A DNA stretch of 64,000 nucleotides from an actinobacterium SCGC AAA278-I18 (GTDB lineage Bacteria > Actinomycetota > Actinomycetes > Nanopelagicales > Nanopelagicaceae), in NCBI GenBank assembly GCA_000378865.1, contig KB900443.1, positions 1-64,000 of the forward strand, given 5' to 3'. The notes below the pieces were generated by a model. It searched no databases. It was not told where the DNA came from and was given only the letters and a program-made list of their open reading frames with translations. Both the position numbers and the translations under genes were made by a program. Below are positions 42,864 through 52,489 of this stretch, one piece after another (the first letter of the stretch is position 1; each line of letters starts with the position of its first letter).

Positions 42864-43538
42864 TTAAATCTTAGCCGCCCCCGCTTTATATCCAACCCCG
42901 CGGACTGTTAGAACATACTCTGGGCTTTCTGCATTAACTTCGATTTTTGACCTAAGTCGCTGCACATGCACATTTACTAATCTTGTATCGGCAGCGTGCT
43001 GATAACCCCAAACCTCACTTAGCAATGCTTCTCTGGTAAAGACTCGACCTGGCTCCTTTGCGAGTGCAGCTAATAAATCAAATTCCAACCTAGTTAAAAG
43101 TATTTCTTGGCCATCTTTAATAACCTTATGCTCCATCTGATCAATAAGCAGATTTCCAACAGATAACGTGCCAACCTTGTTGCTTCGACGTAATCTGGTA
43201 TTAATTCTTGCCACTAACTCCTGTGGTTTAAAAGGTTTGATCATGTAGTCATCAGCGCCAGCTTCAAGTCCAAGCACAACATCTTGCGTATCACCTTTTG
43301 CAGTTAACATAACAATTGGCACCATTGATTTGTTGCGAATTAATTTACAAACCTCAACGCCATCTAAGCCTGGCAACATAACATCTAATAAGACTAGATC
43401 GGGCGGGTGAGAGTTAAAAAGATCAATTACCTGATCGCCTCGATTAACTAAATCGACCTCCATGCCAGCACCAGTTAAAACAATGCTAAGCATCTCTGCT
43501 AAGTCTTGGTCGTCATCAACAACCATGACTAATGGCAT
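42864..43538 (-). CDS. mtrA: Response regulator MtrA (OmpR/PhoB family)
   Basis: A 224-residue regulator: receiver domain with acidic pocket DDD (8-10), phospho-Asp at D52 (LVLLDVMLPG), switch Thr/Lys (VMLTAK, MIKPF) and a C-terminal winged-helix (TRLEFDLLAALAKEPGRVF, TRLVNVHVQRLRSKI). It is essential in mycobacteria, where it controls dnaA, ripA and other cell-cycle genes. Its ATG directly follows the ahcY stop, and mtrB begins 2 bp after its own stop, forming an ahcY-mtrA-mtrB operon. Confidence 0.96.
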   Translation of the reverse strand: MPLVMVVDDDQDLAEMLSIVLTGAGMEVDLVNRGDQVIDLFNSHPPDLVLLDVMLPGLDGVEVCKLIRNKSMVPIVMLTAKGDTQDVVLGLEAGADDYMIKPFKPQELVARINTRLRRSNKVGTLSVGNLLIDQMEHKVIKDGQEILLTRLEFDLLAALAKEPGRVFTREALLSEVWGYQHAADTRLVNVHVQRLRSKIEVNAESPEYVLTVRGVGYKAGAAKI

Positions 43539-44816
43539 TTATGAACCGTGTTCCCAAGAGTTTAGATAAAGCTCTTGTGCTGGTGTTAAAACATCAAGAG
43601 ATGATCCCATACTCTCTAATTTTAAACGTGCAACATCTTTATCAATCGAAACTGGAACATTATGCAAGCCAGCAGCTAATCCTTTACCAGCCTTTAATAA
43701 CCACTCGGCAGTTAGTGCTTGATCAGAGAATGACATATCCATAACAGATGCTGGGTGACCTTCCGCAGCGCCAAGATTGGCAAGTCTGCCCTCTGCAATT
43801 AAAAGAATTCGTCGGCCATCTGGTAACACATACTCATCAGTTTGGTGGCGCATCTTTGCATTTTTTTGCTTAGCATTTTTCTCAAGCCATGCAACATCAA
43901 TCTCAATATCAAAGTGGCCAGAGTTAGCTAATATGGCGCCATCCTTCATCTGCTTAAAATGTTCATCACGCAATACATCACGATTACCAGTTACAGTAAT
44001 AAATAAATCACCAATTGCCGCAGCTTTTGTCATTGGCATAACTCTAAAACCTTGCATTAACGCATCTAAGGCCTTAGTTGGATCAATCTCGGTAACAATT
44101 ACCTCTGCTCCCATGCCCTTTGCACGTTCGGCAACACCTTTACCGCAATAGCCAAATCCAGCAACTACCACAACTTTGCCTGCAACTAATGTATTAGTTG
44201 CGCGGAAAACTGCATCCATAGTCGACTGACCTGTGCCATAACGATTATCAAACATATGTTTTGTGTCAGTGTCATTAACTGCAATCATTGGAAACTTTAA
44301 AGCACCATCTTTAGCCATCTGACTTAATCTAATAACACCAGTTGTGGTCTCTTCGCAGCCAGCCATTACGCCATCAATTAATTCAGTACGGGTCGTATGA
44401 AGAACATTTACTAAGTCACAACCATCATCAAAAACTAATTGTGGCTTGATATCAAGGGCAGCATTTAAATGTTTGTAATAGCCATCGCGGTCAACTGCAT
44501 TGCGAGCAAAAACTGAAATTCCATACTCGTAAACAAGTGCGGCGGCAGTGTCATCTTGGGTTGAAAGTGGGTTTGAAGCACAAAGTGCTAAATCTGCACC
44601 ACCTGCTTTTAATGCCAACATTAAATTAGCTGTCTCAGTTGTAACGTGCATACATGCTGCGATCCGAATTCCTGCAAATGGTTTCTCTTTGGCAAACCGC
44701 TCTTTAATTTGCGCCAACACTGGCATGTTACGAGCTGCCCACTCAATCCGCTTCTTTCCTTCACTTGCTAATGCCGGGTTAGCAACATCGTTTTTAATCG
44801 CAGTTGTTGTACTCAA
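43539..44816 (-). CDS. ahcY: Adenosylhomocysteinase
   Basis: A 425-residue NAD-dependent enzyme splitting S-adenosylhomocysteine into adenosine and homocysteine, keeping the methylation cycle running. Landmarks: the substrate-binding AACMHVTTETANLMLAL, NDTDTKHMFDNRYGTGQS, the Rossmann motif VVAGFGYCGKGVAERAKG and GHFDIEIDVAWLEK. It starts with TTG 44816, six nt after AGGAG. It lacks the insertion of the mycobacterial type, so it is shorter. First gene of the ahcY-mtrA-mtrB unit, the Rv3248c-Rv3245c order without tmk. Confidence 0.95.
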   Translation of the reverse strand: MSTTTAIKNDVANPALASEGKKRIEWAARNMPVLAQIKERFAKEKPFAGIRIAACMHVTTETANLMLALKAGGADLALCASNPLSTQDDTAAALVYEYGISVFARNAVDRDGYYKHLNAALDIKPQLVFDDGCDLVNVLHTTRTELIDGVMAGCEETTTGVIRLSQMAKDGALKFPMIAVNDTDTKHMFDNRYGTGQSTMDAVFRATNTLVAGKVVVVAGFGYCGKGVAERAKGMGAEVIVTEIDPTKALDALMQGFRVMPMTKAAAIGDLFITVTGNRDVLRDEHFKQMKDGAILANSGHFDIEIDVAWLEKNAKQKNAKMRHQTDEYVLPDGRRILLIAEGRLANLGAAEGHPASVMDMSFSDQALTAEWLLKAGKGLAAGLHNVPVSIDKDVARLKLESMGSSLDVLTPAQELYLNSWEHGS

Positions 44817-44899
44817 TTTACTCTCCTATAGATTTGGCTACTTAATCAATGGTTTATTAAAAAAGGTTATGGGCTAAAGATACCCTGCTTTATAGCCCT

Positions 44900-46255
44900 T
44901 TATCGAATATTAATCAGGGCAAGTATGGTGTCCCTAATTTTAACCATCTCTTTTTGAGTATTAGCCTCCACATTTAGTCGAAGTAAGGGCTCAGTATTTG
45001 AACCCCGCAGGTTAAACCACCAGTTATCTGCGGTAACAGTTAAGCCATCTAACTCATCAACTTGATATTGACCATGATATTTATCACGGACTTTTGCAAT
45101 AGATTTTGTCACATCCTTTACTTTGCTATTTATCTCACCACTTGCAACATAGCGGTTATATGGGGCAAGTAACTCAGAGAGCTCTCCTTTTGCCGCCATC
45201 AACTCCGCTATTGCATATAAGGCAGCTAACATGCCGGAATCTGCCCGCCAAAAATTATTAAAGTAAAAGTGACCAGAGTGCTCACCACCAAAAATTGCAC
45301 CAGATTGCGCCATTAGGTTTTTGATATATGAGTGCCCGACCCGACTTCGCACTCCCACCCCACCATTTTCAGCAATTACCTCAGCTACCGCCTTTGATGA
45401 GATTAGATTGTAAATAATGGTTGCCCCAGGATTTGCCTTTAACTCTCGGACTGCGATTAAAGCAGTTAGGGCTGATGGATTAACTAATTCACCTGCTTCA
45501 TCAATCAAAAAACAGCGATCAGCATCGCCATCAAAGGCTAGGCCAATATCTGCCTTCTCCTTCTTAACTCGTTTTTGTAAATCCTTTAAATTAGTTGGCT
45601 CAATTGGATTTGCTTCATGGTTGGGAAAGTTTCCATCTAATTCAAAGTACATTGGGATTAAATCAACATCTAATCTAGCCATTACCGCAGGGGCGGTGAA
45701 ACCAGCCATGCCATTACCAGCATCAATTACAACCTTAAGCTTTCGCTTCTTAAATGCATTCTTGGGAAATTGGGCAAGCAAATAATCAACATACTCTGTT
45801 AGCAAATCGTGCTTTCTTACAGAACCAACTGGACGATTTGAAATTGGCACACCCATCTGAATTAACTCCCGGATCTTAAGTAATCCAGATTCTTGGCCGA
45901 TAGGTCTAGCTCCACTTTTACAAAGTTTCATACCATTATATTTTGCTGGGTTATGGCTGGCGGTAAACATTATTCCCGGCAGATTTAATTTACCGGAAGC
46001 AAAATACAACATATCGGTTGAGGCAAGTCCTATTCGTATTACATCCATGCCCTGAGTAGTAACACCATCGGTGAAGGCATCAGCAAGTAATGGGGATGAG
46101 GGGCGCATATCTTCACCAACCACAATAGTTGCCGGTTCACGTTCATACTCGAGGAACTTAGCAAATGCCACACCAACTGAAAAAGCAAAATCTGGTGTGA
46201 TCTGATTCTTAACTAAGCCTCTAATGTCATAGGCCTTGATAATTTTATCTAGCAT
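44900..46255 (-). CDS. Phosphomannomutase/phosphoglucomutase
   Basis: A 451-residue alpha-D-phosphohexomutase. The phosphoserine loop is TASHNPAKYNGMK (about 98-110), the metal loop DGDADRCF (about 238), the sugar-specificity loop GGEHSGHFYF and the C-terminal phosphate-binding RGSNTEPLLRLNVEA. It interconverts mannose or glucose 1- and 6-phosphate, feeding GDP-mannose and cell-envelope glycan synthesis. It is adjacent to the DUF3499 gene, as pmmA Rv3257c is to Rv3258c. The nucleotidyltransferase at 51.5 kb is the likely next step. Confidence 0.92.
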   Translation of the reverse strand: MLDKIIKAYDIRGLVKNQITPDFAFSVGVAFAKFLEYEREPATIVVGEDMRPSSPLLADAFTDGVTTQGMDVIRIGLASTDMLYFASGKLNLPGIMFTASHNPAKYNGMKLCKSGARPIGQESGLLKIRELIQMGVPISNRPVGSVRKHDLLTEYVDYLLAQFPKNAFKKRKLKVVIDAGNGMAGFTAPAVMARLDVDLIPMYFELDGNFPNHEANPIEPTNLKDLQKRVKKEKADIGLAFDGDADRCFLIDEAGELVNPSALTALIAVRELKANPGATIIYNLISSKAVAEVIAENGGVGVRSRVGHSYIKNLMAQSGAIFGGEHSGHFYFNNFWRADSGMLAALYAIAELMAAKGELSELLAPYNRYVASGEINSKVKDVTKSIAKVRDKYHGQYQVDELDGLTVTADNWWFNLRGSNTEPLLRLNVEANTQKEMVKIRDTILALINIR

Positions 46256-46290
46256 AAGACTCTTAACTTACTAAGGTTGAGTTTTAAAAA

Positions 46291-46641
46291 TTAATTAGAT
46301 GGTAGTACTCGTAGGTGCCCACGCCGACCAAGTTCAGGGGGCATTGCACTGCTATTTAGATCTGAGCTAGCCACCTCGCGTACTGCATTTGCAATCGCCA
46401 TTAGATCTTCATCGGTTGGTCCAACATCATGATTGCTTATCTCTTCTTTAATAACATTCCAACCAACTGGAACAGTTAACCGCTCACTATGTATTTGGCA
46501 AAGATCATAATTATGTGGTTCAGCATAGGTTGAAAGTTGACCAAGAACTGCTGTGGAGTCGGCGTAGATATAGGTAAGGGTTTTAATGGCAGAGCTAGTA
46601 CAACTTGCTCTAGAACATCGACGACCAGTCAGCTTCCTCAT
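46291..46641 (-). CDS. DUF3499 family protein
   Basis: A 116-residue small actinobacterial protein. RRCSRASCTSSAIKTLTYIY near the N-terminus and YDLCQIHSERLTVPVGW centrally carry three cysteines and a histidine that could bind zinc. The polar C-terminus ends RRGHLRVLPSN. Function unknown; the place between phosphomannomutase and the DUF5719/whiB2 group is conserved in Actinobacteria. ATG 46641 has a leaderless -10 box. Confidence 0.88.
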   Translation of the reverse strand: MRKLTGRRCSRASCTSSAIKTLTYIYADSTAVLGQLSTYAEPHNYDLCQIHSERLTVPVGWNVIKEEISNHDVGPTDEDLMAIANAVREVASSDLNSSAMPPELGRRGHLRVLPSN

Positions 46642-46647
46642 ATCGAA

Positions 46648-46653
46648 AGGTTA
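46648..46653 (-). promoter_or_regulatory. Leaderless-type -10 box of the DUF3499 gene
   Basis: TAACCT on the minus strand, six bases (TTCGAT), then ATG 46641. No ribosome site is present. Confidence 0.5.
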
Positions 46654-46680
46654 ATGGAGTAACTGGTAAAAAGTTGGGAT

Positions 46681-48012
46681 TTAGCCCCGTGTAATAACAC
46701 CAGCATCAGATACTGGCTCAGCAGCGGTTTCTAAATTTGCACCATTATTCATAGGTATGTAGCTACTTCCTATACTGCCAGAGTCTGGAAATAGGATAAC
46801 TCCCCCACTAATTCCTTTACCTTTTGCACTTACCTGCAAGCGACTTAATCCAACTGGTGCCTGCCAGGTAATGAAATTACTTCCACTTATCTGTTCTTCA
46901 ATTTTCTTACCATTAACACCAGTTGCGGTAATTAAAATATTAATTTGGTCACCAGTAAAGTTTAGAACTGGTCTTGAGCCAGTTAGGTTTACACTCCATT
47001 TTGTTAACTGGTCAGATGCGCTCGCCCAAGCAATCTCACTATTTTTACCAAAGGTAAGGTTAGTAAGTACAGAGGCTAAAATTGGTTGATTTGAATTGAT
47101 AATTATTGAGAATGATTGATTATCAGGAGCAAATGTAAGTGGGATATCTAAAACTCGCTGACTTGTGACTTTAAGCTGTGAAAGCCCAACTGGAACAAAG
47201 TTTCCATCTTTTGAATTTACAGTTACCTCTATTTCAGCATCAATTTTTCCTGGAACTAGTAAGCGTAAGTTGTGACTAATGGAATTATTTTTATCAATTA
47301 ACTTGCTAGTCAATCCGGAGATAGATGCAATTGTTAAACGCTTAGTAGGGGATGCAACTGGCGCTACAAAATCAGCACCTAATGACTTAAGTCCTTTTTT
47401 GCGTTCATCAAAAAGATAAGAACTAACTCTGCCAGATTTAGTATTAACTGCAATCATTATTACTTCTTCACCAGGAACTAATGTATCTACGGAAATTTTC
47501 TTAGTTGAATTTTGAGGTATTAACACAGCACTTGGTTCTAACTTCCCGTTTGGTGTAAAGATCTCAATATCAACAGCTGCCTCACTAAACCCACTATTAA
47601 TAAGATACAAAATAGATTTGCTAGTTAACGCACCTGAACCACCAGCAAACCACTGTTGGCCGTTGCTGACTGAACATGGCACCACCGCTTTCCAGCCATT
47701 ATTAGCAAAAGTAAGTGCAGTACCAGAGTTTCCTTCAATTAAAATTGCATCATTAGTTAAAGGGATAACAGTGCTATTACCAGGTGATAACTTTTTACTC
47801 CTTCCATCAATTCCTCGTCGATTAATCTTAGAATTAGTTAATGAAGCAATTGATGCAACTTTATTGCCGATGGCTGGACAAACTGTCGCTGGGTAACTTG
47901 AGGTTAATTTAATCTGCTTACTACGAGTTGGTGCGGAGTAGGAAATCACCGCAAGCAAGGCCAGTAATACGATAAACGCCAATGATTTTAAGAGTTGTGG
48001 CTTAGTTTTCAT
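46681..48012 (-). CDS. DUF5719 family exported/membrane-anchored protein
   Basis: A 443-residue protein with an N-terminal signal or anchor helix (about 10-27, LAFIVLLALLAVISYSA) and a long beta-rich extracytoplasmic part. Two cysteines lie near the start of the mature region (TVCPAIGNK and AVVPCSVSN). Repeated motifs ending in glycine-rich turns (GGSGALTSKSILYLINSG) fit DUF5719, an envelope family of unknown function encoded beside whiB2/whmD. Its ATG overlaps the stop of the large glycosyltransferase, so they are translated together and may act on the same surface polymer. Confidence 0.8.
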   Translation of the reverse strand: MKTKPQLLKSLAFIVLLALLAVISYSAPTRSKQIKLTSSYPATVCPAIGNKVASIASLTNSKINRRGIDGRSKKLSPGNSTVIPLTNDAILIEGNSGTALTFANNGWKAVVPCSVSNGQQWFAGGSGALTSKSILYLINSGFSEAAVDIEIFTPNGKLEPSAVLIPQNSTKKISVDTLVPGEEVIMIAVNTKSGRVSSYLFDERKKGLKSLGADFVAPVASPTKRLTIASISGLTSKLIDKNNSISHNLRLLVPGKIDAEIEVTVNSKDGNFVPVGLSQLKVTSQRVLDIPLTFAPDNQSFSIIINSNQPILASVLTNLTFGKNSEIAWASASDQLTKWSVNLTGSRPVLNFTGDQINILITATGVNGKKIEEQISGSNFITWQAPVGLSRLQVSAKGKGISGGVILFPDSGSIGSSYIPMNNGANLETAAEPVSDAGVITRG

Positions 48013-51000
48013 ACCAACTCCTCAAGTGGAACTTCTCGACGCCGTCTTCCAGCAGGTAGCGCCAAAATAATTACCGTTAGAATCATAATTAATTGCAGTG
48101 AAATCCAAGCTCGGCGCGATGTTCCGTCATGGGTAAGTGAGATATCACCTGGCTCATTAATTTTAAATGTTGGCTGACCAAATTGATTCTGTTCTAATTT
48201 AACAATCTTTCCATCTTTAAGTAGATGCCAAGCGTTGTCATACTTTTCGGCCAAGATAATTGAACCAGATCCTGGCACATATGTTGATGAAGATACCTCA
48301 TTAGAAACTAGAGAAAAATATTGTCCTAAATTACTTTGATAGGTAACTCTGGCATGTGCGCCATTTACTTTCCAAACCACTCCATCTTTTGTGGCAGAGC
48401 TACGGGTAAATCCACCAATTCCATCTACTGTTCTAACAAATGCTGGATCAGCTGGATTTTTCATAAAAATATACTGAATTCCATAGAAACCTAAAACCTG
48501 ACTACTGGTAGCACCAACTCCGTTAACCAAATCTACGATTGCTTTATGGACTAACTCCGGAGTTTTACCACCAATATCTGGATCACCTAGTTGTAAATCA
48601 CCACCTCGTGTTATGAAGTATTTAAGTTGCTCAGTACTTTTGCGAATCACTAAAGTTTTAGGCTTATCGTTAGTAGTTGCTAAATCGGTTATGAATGCTG
48701 GAATAACCTGCTCTTGCTCAGTTCTCACAGGTGAGTCTGCGCCAATTGTTACTGCCCAGAGTGGCAATATAACTATTGAAAGAATTGTAATCACAGTAGT
48801 AAGTGCAGAAACTAGATGCTTAATACCAAAGTTTGAAGCTCGCAGTTGCGGCAAAATTTTATCGGCAATTGTAAAAATTGATAGTAAAATAATAAGTTGT
48901 GAAAATATAATTAATGGCCCAACCCAAATACGTTCAGCCGCACTACTATTTCCAGTTATATAGTAGGAGTTTAATGTGGCAGCTAACGTAATTGCTACTA
49001 ATGCTAGAGCTGCTAACCTTCTTTGAGTATTAGAAATTAATCCAATTAATAAATAAAATGCAAATGGAGCAAGAATAAATAATTCTGGCGATCCTGGTCC
49101 TCCGGGATTAAATAACAGGGTAGAGATCTGATCACCAGCTGGAACTGATAGACCTGGCTCTTTTAATGCAGATATTGGGTGTGTGAGAGCAGTGAGTGAA
49201 AGTGGAATATTCATTAAAATTGGTGAGATAAGTAGTGCAAACCGTTTTTTAAACTCATCTTTGCTTAAATTTTTGAAGATCTCTTGCCTGCTAATTACCC
49301 GCCAATTAGTAGCAGCTAGGTAGGTATATATGAATATGAAAAGGTTGAGTAATAGCCAGCCAAATAGAAATACTGGCGAGAAGGTAGTAGCAGTGGCAGC
49401 TAATAGTGAAATTCCAAATACCTTGCGCCATTTAACAGCAGATAAATCCATACGCTTGCCATGTAATGCTAAAAGTAGTGGCGAAATAATCGCAACCACA
49501 ATTGTGCCAAGGCGACCCTGGTTAAGTGCAGTCATAACTACTGGTGAGAAAGCATATAAAAATGAAGCAAATGTTGCGGTGTAATTTTTTAAGCCATGAT
49601 GGCGAAAAGTTAAATAACAAATAATAAATAGCAATGTTGGGGTTAAAAAGAAAAGAAGGGCTATAAACAATTGTGGATTGCCACCAGTAATTACGGAGGC
49701 TAAGCCAATAATTGGTATCCACGCCGGTGCGGCATCACTGCTGCCTAGTCCAATAAGGTGCCATGAGTTAGCAAAGGAGTTAATAAGTTGCATCGCACTA
49801 TCTGGTGAAATTGGTAGTGCTCCCCCAGATAAAGAGCCAAACCGATTGCGGGAGTAGAGGATTGAAAAAATGATTGAAAGTAAAATACCAAATAAAAATG
49901 GCAATTTAGCCAATGCTCTTATTTTGCTAAAGCTTTTAACTGTTTCATACTCTGGCTCATCAAAGCTCTCATCAATAACCCCAATGTCAGAGTAGTTTTT
50001 TGCACGAGTAATTTCTGCGCCAGTTTTGCCTGGCTTAAATGCATTTAATAATGAGGAAGAGATCCTCTCTAATATTGATCTAATCTGTAGGCCACGGGGT
50101 GGAATGAATGGCTTTATTACTCGAGCACTTAATACTCGATTAGATCTGCGATACCTTCTTGATTTAATTAAATCTGCGGGCTTAAAAATTAAAAGTGCAA
50201 TCGCTGCAATCTCATCGCCTGCATAGCCAGGTAGTTTTGCTAGTAAGTAAATTAGTGATCTGCCTAGTGAGGTAACTAGAAGTTGAATTACAACCCAAGG
50301 CAGAATCCACCAACTTGAGTTTGCTAATAAAACAAAGGCAGCATTACGGCGATCTAAGAGCAGTGGCCGGTGCAAGATTGCATCTTTAACATCAATTGAT
50401 CTGCGCTCTGATGAGGAGGCCTCGGCGTGATAAAGGATTGCCTCTCCCACACATATAACTGAGTAACCAGCAATATGAGCCCGCCAACCCAAATCAATGT
50501 CATCCCTAAATAGTTCAAGACTGGGATCAAAGCCACCTAGATCTTCAAAGAGTGATCTTTTAATCAACATACCTGCGGTGCTTACCGCTAACACTTCATT
50601 TATATCATCATGCTGTCCTTGATCATGCTCTCGCTTTTCCAGACCACTCCAGCGAGTGCCATTTTCAGTAATGCTTATTCCGACCTCTAAAATATGCTTT
50701 CGGTCATACCAACCTAAAATCTTTGGTCCAGCAATACCAACCTGTGGTCGTTGTATAACAGCTGCTAACAATTTAGCTAAGGCATACCTATCCGGTGCGC
50801 AATCATCATGCAAAATCCAAAGCCACTCTTGCTCAGTAGTTCCAGTTGCAGCTGGTGGTAATTTTGCTACTGCGGCAGCAACTGCAGAGCCAAAGCCTGC
50901 GGTGCGAGATTGCTTAATTACTTTAATACCCGCATTGTTCAAAAATTTTACTGAATCATCAGTTGATCCATTATCTACTGCAATAATTTCATCAGGTTGA

Positions 51001-51128
51001 TGTTTTTGTGCAGATAACGCGGCAACAACTTCACTAAGCCAAGTAACACCATCATGTGTAACAACAATTGCTGTTACATATTGATCTTCTATTTGGGCTT
51101 GCGCCCCGGTGCTCGCTTTTTCAGCCAC
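48009..51128 (-). CDS. Large membrane glycosyltransferase (GT2 domain plus multi-span domain)
   Basis: A 1039-residue protein. The N-terminal GT2 domain (about 15-260) shows AIVVTHDGVTWLSEVVAALSA, VDNGSTDDS, ILHDDCAPD (DxD-like) and GWRAHIAGYSVICVGEA with nearby ED/DD acids. From about 280 on there are many hydrophobic helices (12 or more), then a C-terminal exported beta-rich part and a final span near 1010-1028 followed by a basic tail. The architecture fits actinobacterial polymerising or decorating envelope glycosyltransferases near whiB2. GTG 51128 starts eight nt after the whiB2 stop. Donor and acceptor are unknown. Confidence 0.85.
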   Translation of the reverse strand: MAEKASTGAQAQIEDQYVTAIVVTHDGVTWLSEVVAALSAQKHQPDEIIAVDNGSTDDSVKFLNNAGIKVIKQSRTAGFGSAVAAAVAKLPPAATGTTEQEWLWILHDDCAPDRYALAKLLAAVIQRPQVGIAGPKILGWYDRKHILEVGISITENGTRWSGLEKREHDQGQHDDINEVLAVSTAGMLIKRSLFEDLGGFDPSLELFRDDIDLGWRAHIAGYSVICVGEAILYHAEASSSERRSIDVKDAILHRPLLLDRRNAAFVLLANSSWWILPWVVIQLLVTSLGRSLIYLLAKLPGYAGDEIAAIALLIFKPADLIKSRRYRRSNRVLSARVIKPFIPPRGLQIRSILERISSSLLNAFKPGKTGAEITRAKNYSDIGVIDESFDEPEYETVKSFSKIRALAKLPFLFGILLSIIFSILYSRNRFGSLSGGALPISPDSAMQLINSFANSWHLIGLGSSDAAPAWIPIIGLASVITGGNPQLFIALLFFLTPTLLFIICYLTFRHHGLKNYTATFASFLYAFSPVVMTALNQGRLGTIVVAIISPLLLALHGKRMDLSAVKWRKVFGISLLAATATTFSPVFLFGWLLLNLFIFIYTYLAATNWRVISRQEIFKNLSKDEFKKRFALLISPILMNIPLSLTALTHPISALKEPGLSVPAGDQISTLLFNPGGPGSPELFILAPFAFYLLIGLISNTQRRLAALALVAITLAATLNSYYITGNSSAAERIWVGPLIIFSQLIILLSIFTIADKILPQLRASNFGIKHLVSALTTVITILSIVILPLWAVTIGADSPVRTEQEQVIPAFITDLATTNDKPKTLVIRKSTEQLKYFITRGGDLQLGDPDIGGKTPELVHKAIVDLVNGVGATSSQVLGFYGIQYIFMKNPADPAFVRTVDGIGGFTRSSATKDGVVWKVNGAHARVTYQSNLGQYFSLVSNEVSSSTYVPGSGSIILAEKYDNAWHLLKDGKIVKLEQNQFGQPTFKINEPGDISLTHDGTSRRAWISLQLIMILTVIILALPAGRRRREVPLEELV

Positions 51129-51136
51129 CCGTTATT

Positions 51137-51403
51137 TTATGCGCTACGGCGCTTTAAGCGGCGGCGCTCACGTTCTGATAATCCGCCCCAAATTCCAAAA
51201 CGCTCATCATGGGCTAGGGCATACTCAAGACATTCAGCCCGTACCTCACAGGAAAGACAAACCCGCTTAGCCTCCCGGGTTGAGCCACCCTTCTCAGGAA
51301 AGAATGCCTCTGGATCAGTCTGAGCACAAAGTGCGCGCTCCTGCCAAGAAAGCTGTTCTGATGAAACTACAAGGGCCGCAAGCTCTGCGCGTTGGTCTGA
51401 CAT
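51137..51403 (-). CDS. whiB2: WhiB-family regulator, WhiB2/WhmD-like
   Basis: An 88-residue iron-sulfur regulator. Cluster cysteines C26, C49, C52, C58; the GIWGGLSERERRRLKRR turn and basic tail (70-86) follow. WhiB2/WhmD controls septation in mycobacteria and streptomycetes. AAGGAG lies just before ATG 51403, and a promoter resembling the consensus lies about 60-90 bp upstream. It heads a same-strand group with the large glycosyltransferase and DUF5719 genes, so the regulator may be co-transcribed with envelope genes. Confidence 0.93.
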   Translation of the reverse strand: MSDQRAELAALVVSSEQLSWQERALCAQTDPEAFFPEKGGSTREAKRVCLSCEVRAECLEYALAHDERFGIWGGLSERERRRLKRRSA

Positions 51404-51464
51404 ATCTCTCCTTATAAATACTTCTTACTTCCTAAGGGCCTGGGGTAAACCCGCTTATGGGATA

Positions 51465-51493
51465 ATTACACGCTTGTAACTCGATTAAGTCAA
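51465..51493 (-). promoter_or_regulatory. Sigma-70-like promoter of whiB2
   Basis: On the minus strand TTGACT (51493-51488), 17 bp, then TGTAAT (51470-51465). The transcript would carry a 5' leader of roughly 55-60 nt with the AAGGAG ribosome site. Confidence 0.55.
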
Positions 51494-51517
51494 GTCGCGG
51501 TAGCCAAATTATGGGGA

Positions 51518-52489
51518 TTAAAACCCTAAATAATTGGATATTACGAGCATTCCAGCAGGGATTTGAGCGGCTGGGGCAATTATTGAGTCAATTACTTTGC
51601 AATTAGCACCTATTTTTGCGCCCTTACCAATTATTGAACCACTTATCTGGCTATTGCTAGCCACACTGACTTCACCAGCAATCACTGAACCATTATTAAT
51701 CACTGCATCAGATGCTATCTGGGCAGTTGCTGCCACAAGATGATCACCAGAGTGTGCTGGGGTGGCGGATGAGAAAATTTTGCCAGTTATTAAATCAGCT
51801 GAAGCCTTAACCAATGCAGCGGGGTTTCCAATATCTAGCCAATAAGAGGTATCTAGGTAGCCAAATACCTTACTTCCAGTAGCTAATAAATTTGGGAAGG
51901 TATCTCGCTCCACACTAATCACCTGATTACTTGGAATCTGCTCAATCACCTTACGATTAAAAACATAACAACCAGCATTGATCAGGTTGCTAATAGGTTT
52001 ATCCATCTTCTCCAGAAATGATTTAACCTGATTATCTTCCACCAACTCGACACAGCCATATGCCCTAGCATCTGTAACTTTAGTTAAATATAGGGTGATA
52101 TCAGCATTACTTTGCTGATGAAATTTTAACTGAGCAGCAAGATCATGTCCGCTTAATACATCACCATTAAAAATTACAACCTGATCACATGGGTCAAGTA
52201 GATTGGCAGCATTTTTAATTCCACCCCCTGTGCCAAGTGCGGTTGTTTCAACTGCATACTTAATCTTTATGCCAAACTTTTTACCATCACCAAAATATGG
52301 CTCAAATAACTCAGCTTTGTATGAGGTGGCTAAAACAATCTCTGCAATACCGGCTTGGGCTGCTTTTCTAATTTGATGCTCAGTAAATGGAACACCTGCT
52401 ACCTCAAGCATTGGCTTAGGAGTTTTAAGAGTTAGCGGCAGCAGTCTGGTCCCCATACCACCCACTAGTAAAATTGCTGAGGTGCTCAT
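51518..52489 (-). CDS. Sugar-1-phosphate nucleotidyltransferase (mannose-1-phosphate guanylyltransferase-like)
   Basis: A 323-residue enzyme: N-terminal nucleotidyltransferase domain with LVGGMGTRLLPLTLKTPKPM (about 8-27), FNGDVLSGHD (metal Asp) and GCYVFNRKV, then a C-terminal left-handed beta-helix of hexapeptide repeats (VINNGSVIAGEVSV, ISGSIIGKGAKIG). It most resembles ManB/ManC-type GDP-mannose pyrophosphorylases of Actinobacteria (Rv3264c), but GlmU- or RmlA-like specificity cannot be excluded. It overlaps dapC by four bases (ATGA). Confidence 0.85.
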   Translation of the reverse strand: MSTSAILLVGGMGTRLLPLTLKTPKPMLEVAGVPFTEHQIRKAAQAGIAEIVLATSYKAELFEPYFGDGKKFGIKIKYAVETTALGTGGGIKNAANLLDPCDQVVIFNGDVLSGHDLAAQLKFHQQSNADITLYLTKVTDARAYGCVELVEDNQVKSFLEKMDKPISNLINAGCYVFNRKVIEQIPSNQVISVERDTFPNLLATGSKVFGYLDTSYWLDIGNPAALVKASADLITGKIFSSATPAHSGDHLVAATAQIASDAVINNGSVIAGEVSVASNSQISGSIIGKGAKIGANCKVIDSIIAPAAQIPAGMLVISNYLGF

